Below, one piece after another: positions 30,164 through 43,100 of a stretch of 64,000 bases of DNA; the stretch's first letter is position 1, and each line of letters starts with the position of its first letter. The stretch covers positions 20,411,560 through 20,475,559 of the forward strand of contig NC_135177.1 in NCBI RefSeq assembly GCF_041146795.1, written 5' to 3'. The notes beneath the pieces are model-generated. The model saw only the letters and a program-made list of their open reading frames with translations. It was not told where the DNA came from and made no database searches. Position numbers and translations under genes: made by a program. Source of the stretch: Maylandia zebra (Eukaryota; Chordata; Actinopteri; Cichliformes; Cichlidae).

Positions 30164-33100
30164 CTTGTTGTGTGGGTATAGCTGTACATGTGCCACCCTA
30201 AGCACATTCACAGTGATAGAGTGAGTGAGTTGAGTTGAGCTGGATACTGTATATTGTGCACTGCGGTGTTAAAACATGCTGTACGGCCCATCAGCGTTTG
30301 TTTCTCAGGCTGAAACACTGACGCTCGCTCTCGCAGGAAGTTTCCTTATCAGCGTTTGCATTGGTACAATTCTGGATGTTTCCCAAGCAATTTCTCCAAA
30401 TGATGAGCTCTTAATTCTGCTGCAGTACTTTTTTTTCTTATCAAGTCTTCGAGATGCTTGGGAACCCGGTCGTGATCCAATGCCTTTGCTTCACACCTCA
30501 TACGTCCTCCTGCGATATGAGAAAGCCCCTTTCATTGGAGGGGTGGAGGAGCGTTCTATCCAATTCCCCAATCTCATTTTTGCTCTGAGAGAAATGTTCC
30601 TTTTCTTGATGCCTCTCGCACATGCACGTATACAGACACATTCTCACAAATGGTCTCTACCCTGCTGTCCTTCTATTCCCCAAGGCTACGGTCATGCATT
30701 TTCACTTCATATTAATTTTTTTTATTTGTACTTCCTGGCCTTCTGTGATTCATGACCACAAGAAGAGAGAATGAGCAGTGAGGGCAAACAAAATGAATAT
30801 TAGCGGTACAGACATGCAGGATTGAGCTGTCCAGTGGCCTTATCGCTCACTGAAATATTTGCTTGCACTTCTCAAGGCAAACAAAAATGCTTTCTGAACT
30901 TTTGAGTTTTCTCTGTATCGACAGTGACTTACATTTATACTCACATATTTGCACTATAAGATTAGCCGATTTTGAGCGGTAGAAGTAGATTCTTGCACTT
31001 GTCACAAGAATTTCTGACTTCAGCATCCTTAGGCTAAATTAGTTTCCGAAGATGCATGTAGTTGAAGTTGACTATTTATTGGTAAATCCCACAGATACAG
31101 ATACCTGAGAAGAGGTATGCAAATAAATTAGAATTACACTAGTGAAAGCTGGACAGTGCGTGCAAAAGCTCCTGTTACAGGCTTCTTCTTCTTCTTTCAG
31201 CTGCTCCTTTCAGGGCACAGCCTCAGGTATCTCCATCTCACTCCATCTCTTGCATCCTTTGCTGTCACGCCAACTGTCTGCATGTCCTCCTTACATCCAT
31301 GAATCTTTTCTGTGGCCTTCCTCTTTTCCTCCAGCTTTGGCAGCGCCATCTTCAACATCCGATTCGTAGTAAATCCACCATCTCAACCTTGCCTCTTTTA
31401 TTTAGTCTCCAACTCGCTCAACCTGAGCGGTCACTGATGGGTTTGTCTGGCACAGACCCACCGCTGGAACGAGACAATTCTACTACAATGGCAAAAGCAA
31501 GACGCAAGTCACCAAAGTTCTTTGGTAATCACGTGCACGAGGGACAGAACTGTGACGAGTGCTGTTCCTGATGCTTGAACCCCAGTCACTCTCAGTCAGC
31601 CCCCCCGTAGCACTGTTCTTTATTGAGGTTACATGAATATGCATAGTCTCATTAAGATATGACATCTTACATAGGTGTACATGTGAACAAAGAGTACCAT
31701 CTGTGTGTATGTGTAAGTATGCGTGTGTGTGTATGTGGGGGGGGGGGGTGACCCCATGAACGAGTCACCTGCTAAACAAAAGGCACTTATACCTAAACGG
31801 ACATAGATGTGATTCCAGAGCACTCTGGAATGCATACAGTCTTTGCAGACCACTAAGGATCACACATCCTATCACTACACAATCGATTATACACCTCTAA
31901 GAATATATGGTTATATATTTCTAAGCATAAATGACAATCCACAATATAAACCTAACAGTCACTCTGATGTACTCTTTTCTAATCACAAAGCAAGCCATAC
32001 TATTTGTCAGATAATTGTTCAGGTTTAGTGAGTGGAATTAGCAGAGGTGAAGACCAGCATACAGCTACTGGCCACATGTGCTACAAGTGTCAGTCCAGGC
32101 TGTCAGACTCTTAATTATACAGCCTTTAAGTAATATAATTTAAACATCTTATAAAAGCTGGGAAACTTGGACACATCATCTCTACCACATTATAACCATG
32201 TTTATTTCTGCTGTAAAGTTGCACATTTTAATATGGGAGTCTAATCAAATTCTCATTTGGAGCCAGCTTCAAGTGGCCACTCATGTTAGTGCGGTTTTTG
32301 CCACTTTGAGGCTGTTTTAATTTTCCAGACATGGAGGCTGTTGCTTGTACGCACTGCATCTCTATCGAACATGACCTTCGTAAAAGTTAATGAAATTAGA
32401 CTGCAATGGGCTGGATGCATTAATTCCAATCATGACTTACAGCCATGTGTGACAGTCAGGAAGACTATGCTTATATTTGTATTTGAGAGGGGCACAATGG
32501 TGCCAAATATCTTATTCTATGTGTAGTAATGCAACAATGCTCATTCACATTCGACTCTTCAGTGCAGTGAGGAGGCAATCAGTTCACAGCACTGGAGGAG
32601 CAGCAGATTGAAGCACAGATACAGTTCTGCATGTACTGATTAATATCATAATTTCCTATCTGCTAACACACTGAGAAAGTTCCTTAAATCTGCTCTAAAG
32701 CATGTTTGAAAATCTAGTCCGCTCAGGAGTTACTATTTTTATCATGAAATATTCATTAACATGTGATAGTCAAATACCCCAAGGACGTATGTATGAATAT
32801 TTGAAGAGTGCTTACTTGCTGTAATGTGGTTTAAGATGTAATTCCTGCTGGGTTTGCAGCAGTTGGTTTGATTAAATTCCATGCACGAACTCAGTTCATA
32901 ATACTCACACTCTGTTCATTGTGTCAGCTTAAACACAGCAGGGTGACAAATTGTTGCTCATATGAAAAGGCCTGCATATCCATATGCATAAGCAGTTCTT
33001 GGATATGCATGCCTACTGGTGGATGCAACAGACTGCAGGTGACCACTGGCAAAAAATATCCTTCCTATCGTTCAAGAGTTGATGGCTGAATATTATTCAT

Positions 33101-33969
33101 GTCTCTCTCCCTCTCTCTCTTTCTTTCTATGTTTTTCTATGTGTGTGTGTGTGGGGGGGTGGGTGTGGTTGACAGTCTGCTGATGGACTAACACCTTTTT
33201 TCCCTCTCACTAGAGCTTTGGAGACCCATTCAACATAATAAATGTCCCTCAGATCCATCTATCTCTATATTCACAAGCATGCAATTAAGTCTGTAAGTAT
33301 TCGGACAATCCAAAAATTGTCCTAGTAGTTTTCGTCCTCTGTCCATCACAGTGATCAACATGTGATTGAAGTGCAAATTTTCAGCTTAATTCAAGCGGTT
33401 TTAACAACATTTTGGGATTAACTGTTTGGGAATTACATACATTTTATACACAGGACCAAATTTTAAATATGAAGATAAATGATGAAAATCATTTTCCCTC
33501 GATGCCTGCATAGCCATGAGCCAGTGGACATCACTAAATGCCATGTCCCCTTTGCTGAAATGATTTGGTAGGCTTTTACTGCAGCCGGCTTAAGGTGTTA
33601 TTTGTTTGTGGGTGTCTCATGCTTTTGTTTTGTCCTTCATAACTGAAAATCATTCTCTGTTGGGTTGACACAAGGTGACTGACTTTTTCATTAAAAATAT
33701 GCCAATTCTTTGGTTTGACAAACTCTTTGGTTGCTTTTGTAGTATGCTTTGGGTCATTATCCACTTGTCAGTTTTTCAGCATTTGGCTGAATCTGAGCAG
33801 AGAGCATAGCCCTGTACGCTTCAGATCCTGCTACTTCCATCTCCACTCACATTATCAATAAAAGCTAGTGACCTGGTTCCACTGGCATCCATACATGCCC
33901 ATGCGTAACACTGACAATCTTTCCTTCTTGTTCTTAAATGTAACCAGGGGTTTGCATCTTGTTGTAAAC

Positions 33970-34563
33970 CAAAGATGTCAAACTCGTTTCACATCAGGGG
34001 GCACACACAGCCCTCTTTGATGGTAAGTGAGTCATTCCAGTGAAACTTTGCTTTCTACAAGTGTGAAGAAGTGTAATTACACATTTGATGTCTGTGATAT
34101 TTAATATAAGAAGAAGAAAAACAAAGCATACAATTTCAACAGCAAATCTCAATTTTCTTTCAGTGTGATTAAAAAAAATGCTGTCAGTGTGACTCCTGGG
34201 GCTTAAAATGCAAGAAATAAAACATAAATGTGAAAAATTACAAAAAAGACTGTCCTTTAAATATAATGCAGGCTGTTAATTTTAATTCACAGTATTAATT
34301 TTTATTATTATTTTAAATTGTGGGCTCATTGTAAAAACAAATGATATTTTTAGAGAAACGATGAAATAATTTTAATTTCACTGTTTGTCTATTGCTTGTT
34401 TATTTTAGTGTAGCGTAATTGCTAATAGGGGAGGACTTTGTCAGCAGGAAAAGCTGTTAAAATGATCCAAATATAGCTCAAGGTCAACAAATTTTCCAAC
34501 ACTGTCCAGTGGACTAGATTGGAGTCTTTGTCGGGCCCCGGGGCCTCGTTTTTGACACCCCTG
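33970..34563. mobile_element. hAT-type non-autonomous element with perfect 8-bp target duplication
   Basis: A 594-bp insert with ends CAAAGATGTCAAACTC and TTTTTGACACCCCTG (inverted, ancestral CAGGGGTGTCAAA), flanked on both sides by TTGTAAAC (33962-33969 and 34564-34571). AT-rich interior without an open reading frame. Inserted into the Tc1 relic, so it is younger than that element. Confidence 0.88.
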
Positions 34564-34713
34564 TTGTAAACGTTCTGTATTCCATTCAGCAAGAAATCAC
34601 TTGACAAGCTCTAGACTTTGACAATAATACACTTACCTCCCCCAGATTTTGACAATGATACACCTACCTCCCCCAGAGTGTTCTTGAGTTGGCTAGACAT
34701 TTAGAGGCTAGAA

Positions 34714-34941
34714 CAGGGGTGGGCAATCTCAGTCCACAAGGGCCGGTGTCCCTGCAGGTTTTAGATCTCACCTTGGGTCAACACACCTGAATCACATGAT
34801 TAGTTCATTACCAGGCCTCTGGAGAACTTCAGGACATGTTGAGGAGCTAATTTAGCCATTTAAATCAGCTGTGTTGGTTCGAGGACACATCTAAAACCTG
34901 CAGAGACACCAGCCCTCGTGGACTGAGATTGCCCACCCCTG
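34714..34941. mobile_element. hAT-type MITE with long inverted repeats and perfect 8-bp target duplication
   Basis: A 228-bp element whose ends are long inverted repeats (CAGGGGTGGGCAATCTCAGT... and its complement at the right end), extending about 55 bp into each side with few mismatches. Both flanks carry GGCTAGAA (34706-34713 and 34942-34949). Non-coding; inserted in the same Tc1 relic as the 594-bp hAT element. Confidence 0.93.
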
Positions 34942-35164
34942 GGCTAGAAGATTTTCTTCTTCTTCACCAAGGAAAGAATTTCACGATCATCCACTTTAGT
35001 CATATTCTGTGGACCTTAAGGGTTTTTTTTTTGGTGTTGCTGACCTGGTAAGTGCATTCATTCTTTTTTAAAATGTACCGGATTTTCAATTTGGCCACTT
35101 CAAGTTTTTTGCTAGTTCTCTGATTGGTTCATACATGTATCCGTTCTCTTTGACTTATTCTTAT

Positions 35165-35260
35165 CAGGGATGGGGCGTCTAGAGCCTGTCACAGCTACCA
35201 TAGCGCAAAGGCAGGTTACACCACGGTCCAGGCCTTCATATTAAGAGTTCCAGTGACCAG
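35165..35260. repeat. Fragment of a common teleost interspersed repeat
   Basis: GTCTAGAGCCTGTCACAGCT followed by GGCAGGTTACACCACGGTCC recalls a very abundant teleost repeat (consensus-like GGAGCCTATCCCAGCTG...GGGTACACCCTGGAC). Short and diverged; lies within the span of the Tc1 relic. Confidence 0.45.
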
Positions 35261-37441
35261 CTACCAAATGAAAGTTTAATATGCATTTTTTTTATCTGCT
35301 TAATTTGTCATAAAATAGAGAAAAAGACTCATCTTTCTGCGAAACTGCTTGTCAGTCAATTGTCTAATTAACTTTGAGATTCTGAAAATGAGGGGATATG
35401 TATGAAAATGATTTTAACTCCTAAACAGCTGAGGTGATGCTTTTGTTTACCCCTTGTATTAAAGCTGAAATCATGCACTGCAGTGCTGTACTGAGGCAAA
35501 ACTACAACAATTGTGTCGCTGTGCAAATACGTGCAAACCTAATTGTGGCGTTTAAGGGAACTTTATTTAACGCTAACCTGAAGAAACACCTTAGCATTCC
35601 CAAAGCAAGGTCATGAAAAAGTACTTAATGATACAAGCACAGCCCAAAATAAACCAAAGAGGCACCATCTAGAAATACAAAATTAGCAAGCCGCCAAGCC
35701 CAGCCACAAAAGCTGTCCTAGATGCTGAGAAAAGCGCCTTCGGGAGCCCATGCAGAATGCTTAAGGCTGGGTTGTTATTTTCAGAGGCAATAATTAGGGT
35801 CTGTAGTGTCAAGAATTCTCCCTGGCTCTGCAAATATTATTTTGTATGACAACTATTAAATGGCATTAAATCAGCCCAAGAAGCGTATTAGCTATGTTAC
35901 TTGGGCATAACTATTTAAACTTGAATATGCATAATGCCGGGTGAAAAGAAGCAGAGCAGAAGGAACGGGCAGCAGATCCAAATGCTAAAAAGAGTTAGAA
36001 AGCCTCTTTAAACACTAAGAGCTAGAAGGAAATTGAAATTATGTACAAACAGATGGACGAGTGGGAAAAAGTTGATTGAATTCACTTTCTTCCTTGATAT
36101 CAATTAGTCATGACCCCCTTAGACTTAATACTAAATTATAAATACCTTTGCTGGAACCTGTCAATTATTACACACATCACTTTTAAATGGAACTAAAGGG
36201 CCCTTGAAATAAGTAATTACTGAAGATTATTATATGCTGTCGGAGACATCACCGACCCGTCGACTGACAATTGATGCGTGAGAGCCTGCAGTTTTCTGAG
36301 AGACTGGCAGTCTCCTTGTTTTAATCAAAACATGACACATCAATCAATGTCAAGGTCAAATAATACTTGTTAGTGCTGCTCCCATAGATCCACATCTATG
36401 TTACTTTCTCCTCTTTTCACAGTTCAAGGTATCAGCTGACACACAGTTCTCCACACACTTCCTGTGAACATGCATAAATGAATGCACGCTTGCTGAAGTG
36501 TGTGGTTTGAGTGCGTGCATGTGTGTCTGTATGAGAATGAGGATGTGAGGATAATTTAATTATGGTCCAGATAGAGTGGGTTACTGGGGTTAATATCCTG
36601 CATGCACTCTGTTCCTCTCCGGACACAGTAATTGCTTTAAGCACATTAGGAACTTTATTGACTGTGATGGCCTTTTAAGACATTACATTTCTGCTGCTTA
36701 GTGTCAGACAAGCGTCGTCCAGCTCTTACTGTCTCCCACTATCTCGTTTTCTTTCTTTCCCACTCCAAGCCTTCCCTCTCCTACCCCTGTCACTCTCTTC
36801 TTTATGCATGTGTCTCCTTGCCTGTATCGGCTTAATTGAGGCTCCATAAATATGATGAGATTTGTATAGCGCCTCATCCGTAGAGGCGGCTTGATGAGGT
36901 TTGACTGGCAGGTGATTAACTCCTCTTAACCCACAGAATCATTTGTCCTCCATGGAACAGTTGCACTAATGACACCATAAAAGACTTCTTCATGTGTCAA
37001 ATTCTGGAGCGGAGCTCTGGAGAGAGAGAATCCAACAACTGCCTGGAAAAAAAAAGTGCAGCCCCCTCACTTTCTTTTTTTTTTTTTTCTCAGCCGAGAT
37101 CAATCCTCTCAACACCCCCTCAGTAGATGTCTCCATTTTCACTCAACTAGACCCCTTAATAAGGATGGAGGTTAATGGAAGGAGTTATTAAAAAGTCCTC
37201 ACCTTCCTCCTGGGACCGCTAAAGAGGAATTATATGAAACTAAGTGCACTTACAGCCCCAGTATGAGTTATTTCATATTTCTGTTCTCATAAATCCACAT
37301 CCACTGCAGTCATGACAGGAGTGGAAAACCTGTTCTGTTCAAGAAAGAATTTGGTTTTCTCTTCTCTTTAGGACAAGACCTGCGGGAAGATTCCTCGGAG
37401 GTTTCAAGTGGAAAAAAAAAAAGAAAATTACAGGTTGACGG

Positions 37442-37653
37442 TGTGGTGGTCCGGGATACGAGACCTGGAGAAAGAGATAGGGATGGGGAGAGAAGTTAAG
37501 GAACGATGTCACAGCTGACAGGGAGGAGAGCCAAGCAATATCTAGTCAAATGTGGTGGTCCGGGATACGAGACCTGGAGAAAGAGATAGGGATGGGGAGA
37601 GAAGTTAAGGAACGATGTCACAGCTGACAGGGAGGAGAGCCAAGCAATATCTA
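37442..37653. repeat. Perfect 103-bp direct duplication, 6-bp spacer
   Basis: Positions 37442-37544 and 37551-37653 are identical over 103 bp (both begin TGTGGTGGTCCGGGATACGA and end AAGCAATATCTA), separated by GTCAAA, a period of 109 bp. No divergence, so it is recent or an assembly duplication. No gene feature inside. Confidence 0.95.
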
Positions 37654-38584
37654 CAGCAGATAAGGACAGTGTGCAGAGATAAATGATCTAATATCTGCAT
37701 GGATCAATGTCTGTACTGTCCCTCTAAAAGGGGCTCTCCTTATAAATTGTGCTATCCCTGTTACCACATGCATACAAACACACACTTTCGCACTGCGTAT
37801 ACTCTTTGATATTACACACTCAACAACTATCTCAATTAGTACGAATTAAGATATATTGCTGTAAAGTTCCGGCGTGTCGAGAGCACTACGTAAATGTCTT
37901 CTTCCAGCTGTCCAGTCCCATCACTCTGCAGATGGTAGCAGGGAGGAAATCTATTTGTTAAGATAGCACTATCCAGCTAATGAGAAATCAAGTGGCTTGA
38001 CTTTTCACATGAATCCCATCATGTCCACTCGTATTATGAAACCAGGATGCCATTAGTTGCACTTAGTGTGACTAATGGCCACACTGAGTACCTTTGCTAA
38101 CAGACCCACCTTGTGGCAAATGAAATAATTACAATTCAAAGCATCACAGAGTTTGTCAGTAAAGTCTTATTTTCATTTATTAAAGATGAGTGGATGATTG
38201 CCTCAGTAGGATATATAACTAACTTTAGCTATGTCTCACACTTATTTAACCACCATTTCTGGATTTGTTCTTGAATTTTTGGCCCAGAGAACAGCACATA
38301 CGTCGTCTGACAAAACAAGGACCCATTTTCCCCACTTTTCCAAATTTCACATTTTTAAATGCTGAATCATTTCATTTTCATTGCATCTCATTAGAGACCA
38401 ACACCTGAAGCCTATACTGCAAATTAACATTCAGCTGACTCATTTACGAAGTTGTCTTTGGGATTACCATGTATTGTATTCACGGCATGAACTGCTGCAT
38501 CAGTTGCCAGAACAGCAAAAATTACAAACCGTTGCAGAGAGCATAGCCTCAGTACAGAGCTACTTTCATCTACCCCCTTATTCA

Positions 38585-38750
38585 CAAGGGGTCGCCTCTG
38601 CAGGTAGTTCAACATATTTGATTTAGCAGATTTTTACACCAGATGTCCTTCCTGACACAACCCCAAAGGGATTTGTGTATCCGTCTGGGATCAAAACAGG
38701 GATCTTTCACTTGTTAGGCAAGTGTGTAAACCGCTGCCCTACGTAGTCAA
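38585..38750. repeat. Decayed teleost interspersed repeat
   Basis: GGGGTCGCCTCTGCAGG, CCAGATGTCCTTCCTGACAC and the final GGCAAGTGTGTAAACCGCTG-type block match a repeat seen in many teleost genomes. Its class is uncertain to me; it is non-coding. Confidence 0.5.
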
Positions 38751-40112
38751 ATATAAATCCTTTTAAGTCTGAGAGGTTTTACAGCGGTCCTCTAAACTAC
38801 ACGATAACACTAGCACAGCAGTAGGCTCACGAAATATACAACTGTTTATTCTGTTCAGTTGTTGAGCATGTCAGCATTACTGCCAAATGCAAAATACAGC
38901 TGAAGACATGATTAGTTTTGTATTTATGTCATTATAAATAGACTGTCAAGATTTTATGGCGTGCATCCATCAGTCTTTAAAATATCTGCATATTTGCAAG
39001 ACGTTTAAATATCTTGATCCTACGTGCATTCATATTCCGTGCTGCGTGTCCTCATTGGCCTTGATTTATTCAAGCCCAGCAAACTGTGGCTGAACAACTG
39101 GGAAATTAGCCAGTAAAGACTCTGCATCATCTGCTTTTAAACATTAAGCAGTTTCCTCAGAGCACTTTGGTGCTGACACAATGAAATACTATTGATGGCA
39201 GTAAGAAAGCTGTAAGAGTGTTTTGTTTTCTAAAGTATTCTTTACACAAGCTGTAACATGAAGAAAATACTCCAGACACGATTTCCAAAGCAGAGTCAGA
39301 CAGATGTGTGATAAAATATGAGGTAATTCTATGTGAGGTTTTGCTGCAAGCCAGCCCTGCTTTTATTATTTATTTTGAAATGACAAATATCTTTGGTAGA
39401 AGACATGGATAAAGTGTGGTGGGTAACATAGCAAAAGCTCTGCAGCTTTTCTGTAGCATGATGAATATTGAATCACTTTGTTTCAAGGGGAAATTTGTCA
39501 GTTACTAATTTCAATCCAGGGAGGGAATTAAGGAATCGCTCATTTTCATTTGGGTGCACTGGGAATAACAATGGAACATATTGATCCTCGGGGTATTAAA
39601 CGAGTTCCCAGTAGTGAAAGTGAAAGACATTTATTGTCCTTAGTGCACACTATTTAGCTTAATTCTTCATCATGAACATGTAGATTGTGAGAAAAGAAGT
39701 ACAGGGCTACCAGGGGCAATGTTTTCCTGAATATTAGGAGTTCAGAGCCATATATGGGCATGTGTCTCACAGAGATGATGTCACCAGTGACTGCAGGGGC
39801 TCCCCTGCTTGGGTGTGTGCTTCTCTAGGCCAGAAAGGAAGAAGTAGGGCATGCAGATAGTATGGTGTGTGGCCAAAGGAGGGACAAATGAAAAAGAGGA
39901 ATAGTTGAGCAATAATTGTTACATCCCGATAGAGCTAAAGGGGAAGACTGCAAAAGTTTATGTGAGTTCACGGTAGAATGAGACAGGAAAAACCAAGAAA
40001 TAAATGCATTAGAAGCACTGTCAGAGTGCCAGCATTACACTGAGGAGAGGCTGCTTCTAGTTTGCTCTAAGCTTGTTCCTGATCTTACTTGAAGGCTTCC
40101 TGTGTCAGCAAC

Positions 40113-43100
40113 ATGGGAAAATCAGGTAAGCAGATATTACACCCTGAAGCTTTTGATGTTTATTGTTAGCTGAACTTTGTCCCCATGTAGCTGTACAAGA
40201 GCCATGTTTGTTTACTGTCTGCATTTGTGGGCAATGCTCTTTTAAAATTAGAACAGACCACATACAGAAGTCTAAATCTAATTTCTGTCCGATGTCCTTT
40301 TCCGTTATTAATTTACTGTCCTCTTTGATGGCACTAAATTGTAAGGTAAGATTAATAGTGGTGCTGCATGCTTTCTCTCAGCCTTGTTGTTTCTGCGGGG
40401 CTGTTTCAATGTGCCTATTGTGTGAGTGCTCAAGAGACTGTGAGACTCATGAAAAGCCCCATGAGTGATAGGCACCAGTGGTGGTGGTGGTGGTATGGGG
40501 GAGGGGGCTGATCCAGATGATGTTTTCTACTTCATCACCTGTCACCAAGTTGGTACTCGCTATCTGAGGTCACTCAGGCTGTAGGTTTCAGCTTGAGTTT
40601 GTATTCTACAACCTTCCCCGAGTCTTCATGTTGCATCATTACGTCTGTTTTGTCAGAGGCTGACTTAGTCTTCCTGTCTGTCCTGTTTGTCTCCCAGCCT
40701 CAAAGCAGTTTGCTGAGGAGGTGCTGCGGTGCCACAACGACTACAGGATGAAGCACCAGGCTCCTCCGCTAAAGTTGAGCAGCAAGTTGAGCAAAGAGGC
40801 TGCCCGGTGGGTTAATGCACAAACAGATCAAATTAGAAACCTAATTAGCAAGGACTGCACATACTAGTCACTGTCAAACTGCTCCAGATAACAGTGACAG
40901 TTCCAGCGTAGCCTGTCAGATGCAATAACCACAAATTATAAAAAATATATCTTGGGTGTTTGGTTTGTTTTCATTGTGATTACAGGTTTTGTTGACAATT
41001 TGTTGTCACTAATTGCAGCTGCATTAGCATTTTATTCAAATGAAGTTTGAATAAAGCTTCATTTCCACTAGACTCTTAGAGAAGCTCCACAAGAGAGTTA
41101 AATCTCTCGAGTATGTCAGCTTGTCCACCGCTGTCAGGAAGGACCGAGGCAGCTGTCATAAAAGTCTTTCTCCATTTTCTTGAACATGTGTGATGGTGCA
41201 AAGCAACAATAACATGGCGCTAAAAACCTCTTCAGTTGTGTGATCCCTCACAGGAACATTTGAAGCACAATTAAAATGACAGTATTATTTTAAAAGCCAT
41301 GTATGAACTTAACTGTAATATCTATCAGTATTCCAATATCAGTATTGGAATTTTGAGATAATCTGATGCTTGCATGGAAAACTCAGTTCACTGGAACTCG
41401 ACGAATGGGGTCTGTCTCACTCTTTGTGTAAACTGACTGGGCACACAGCTCTTACACGCTGTGTGTCTTGGACATGATTTGTGTATGAAAAACATAAATA
41501 AACTAAGTTTAAAGCACAGTTCAGCCTAAATGGATAACAGATCTCACTGCTTCCACAACATATGTTTTTCTTTTCATCCAAAAACCCCAAATGACCTCGA
41601 CAAGGAAGAATTTAACATGTATTCTGGATCCACAGCACATTGTGTGGGTCAATCAGGCCACTGCACACCTATATGAACAGCTATGCTAACATGTGAAAAC
41701 TGTAGAAACTACCTTGGAATTGATTATAAATTAGAATAATCTGGACACTACTCCTGAATTATATCACTACAAAGTTCATAGGACAGCAGTTACTCCTATA
41801 TGTTTGTAGTGAGTTAACTTTATGACTTTACAACATCAAATTAGTCTATGAAAATTTATTTTGACCCCTTGAAATGATCCAAGGGTTGGGCTAACCCAGA
41901 TTGTTTACAGAGGAAATGGTTTCTGTTTCTGCCCCACAGGTTTAAGGTTGTTGTTCTGTTTCTTGTAGAAGTGGAGAGCAGGATATTGCAGCAAGCTTTA
42001 AAAATGTGAAAGCTCTTGAAATTATTCTTGATGAAATATGTCTGTATAAGTTCCCAATCATCCAGGTAGTCCTTTGAGCTTTTCAAAAAGAAAGAAACTA
42101 GACTTATTTAAGAAGAAAACATCTCGTCTAAGACCTTTCATCCAACAGGCTCCTTCAGTTTTTAAAGCAAAAGCTGGAGTATTGCAGATATTTTGAGTGG
42201 GGGGGGTCGAAGCACCTAGGAAGAGACTGATAGTCCAGTCTTGAGATCCCTTACCAGGTGCTTCAACCCCCACTCACACCTTGCCTGACAACGGCCATCT
42301 CCAAAATATCTGGAGACTGTTCACTGTTTGTTTTTAGAACTGAAGAAGTCTCTGACATGACAAGCGAAATTTCTTTCCTTTTTTCCTAGCTCTTCAATTT
42401 ACTGATGAAGACTTGGACTTTTTAAAGTGTGCATCCACACATGCATCACCCAAAGTATAAATGGGAATTAACTCAAGCAGTACACTGTACAATTTTCTTT
42501 GTCTCTCTTTACAGTTATGCTGAAAGTCTGGCCAGCACACGGATCCTAAAACACAGCGTGGAGTCCAGTAGAGGGAGCTGTGGCGAAAACCTGGCTTGGG
42601 CCTCGTATGACCAGACAGGTTATTTTCTGCATTTGAATTTGTCTAAACTTTACAGTAATTCAGATGTCCTGTACATGTAGGTTTCTGTGAGAATGTGGCA
42701 GGAAAATCTAATAAGACACCTTCTTCCACAGATGCATTATTTTAGCCTGTGATGCCTAAATTAGATCCTCTGTGGTGTCTGCCAAACCCTGCAAGTGAAC
42801 AGCTGGGATCCATTTCCCTTCCACTTCAGATACTATGACTCAGTGCAGAAATATGTCAGCACAGACCGGTGTATTTCACAAGATACACACACAGTGAGGC
42901 ACAGCGTGACAAAAAGTGCAGCACTGTAAGCAGGAGCTTAAGGAGGATTTGTAGAGTGCTTTCTGCTTACTGTGTGACACAAGGCTAATTTGATTTTCCT
43001 TTAAGTTCAAGCCAGTTGTTTGCATGTGCAGGTAAGGATGTGGCAGACCGCTGGTATGATGAAGTGAAACAGTACAACTTCAACCGTCCCGGTTTCTCCT

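Larger units (their letters stand above)
33283..35500 (-). mobile_element. Decayed Tc1/mariner-type element (relic B), host of two hAT insertions
   Basis: Left part: AAGTATTCGGACAATCC, then AACTGTTTGGGAATTACA, GGACATCACTAAATGCCAT, GTAGTATGCTTTGGGTCATT and GCATTTGGCTGAATCTGAGC. These are minus-strand transposase segments of a widespread vertebrate Tc1-like family. Removing the inserts at 33970-34563 and 34714-34941 restores continuity: transposase blocks such as GACAATGATACACCTACCTC and AAATGTACCGGATTTTC follow in the expected order. The far end (TTGTATTAAAGCTGAAATC...GCACTGCAG) lies near 35450-35490. No coding capacity remains. Confidence 0.7.
19400..40100. other. Long gene-free interval between steap4 and glipr2
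   Basis: No exon series, RNA gene or conserved protein segment was recognised on either strand in about 20 kb. It holds microsatellites, a TTAA-flanked MITE, nested DNA transposons (28.6-29.3 and 33.3-35.5 kb), a perfect 103-bp tandem duplication and other dispersed repeats listed separately. Short open frames here, up to 159 codons at 30276-30755, lack features. The untranslated first exon and promoter of steap4 should lie near the left end but were not found. Repeat-poor stretches near 35.6-37.3 kb might be regulatory. Confidence 0.6.

Noticed and set aside
30276-30755. 159-codon open frame in the gene desert
   Set aside because: No domain, ordinary intergenic composition, no flanking exons; consistent with chance.
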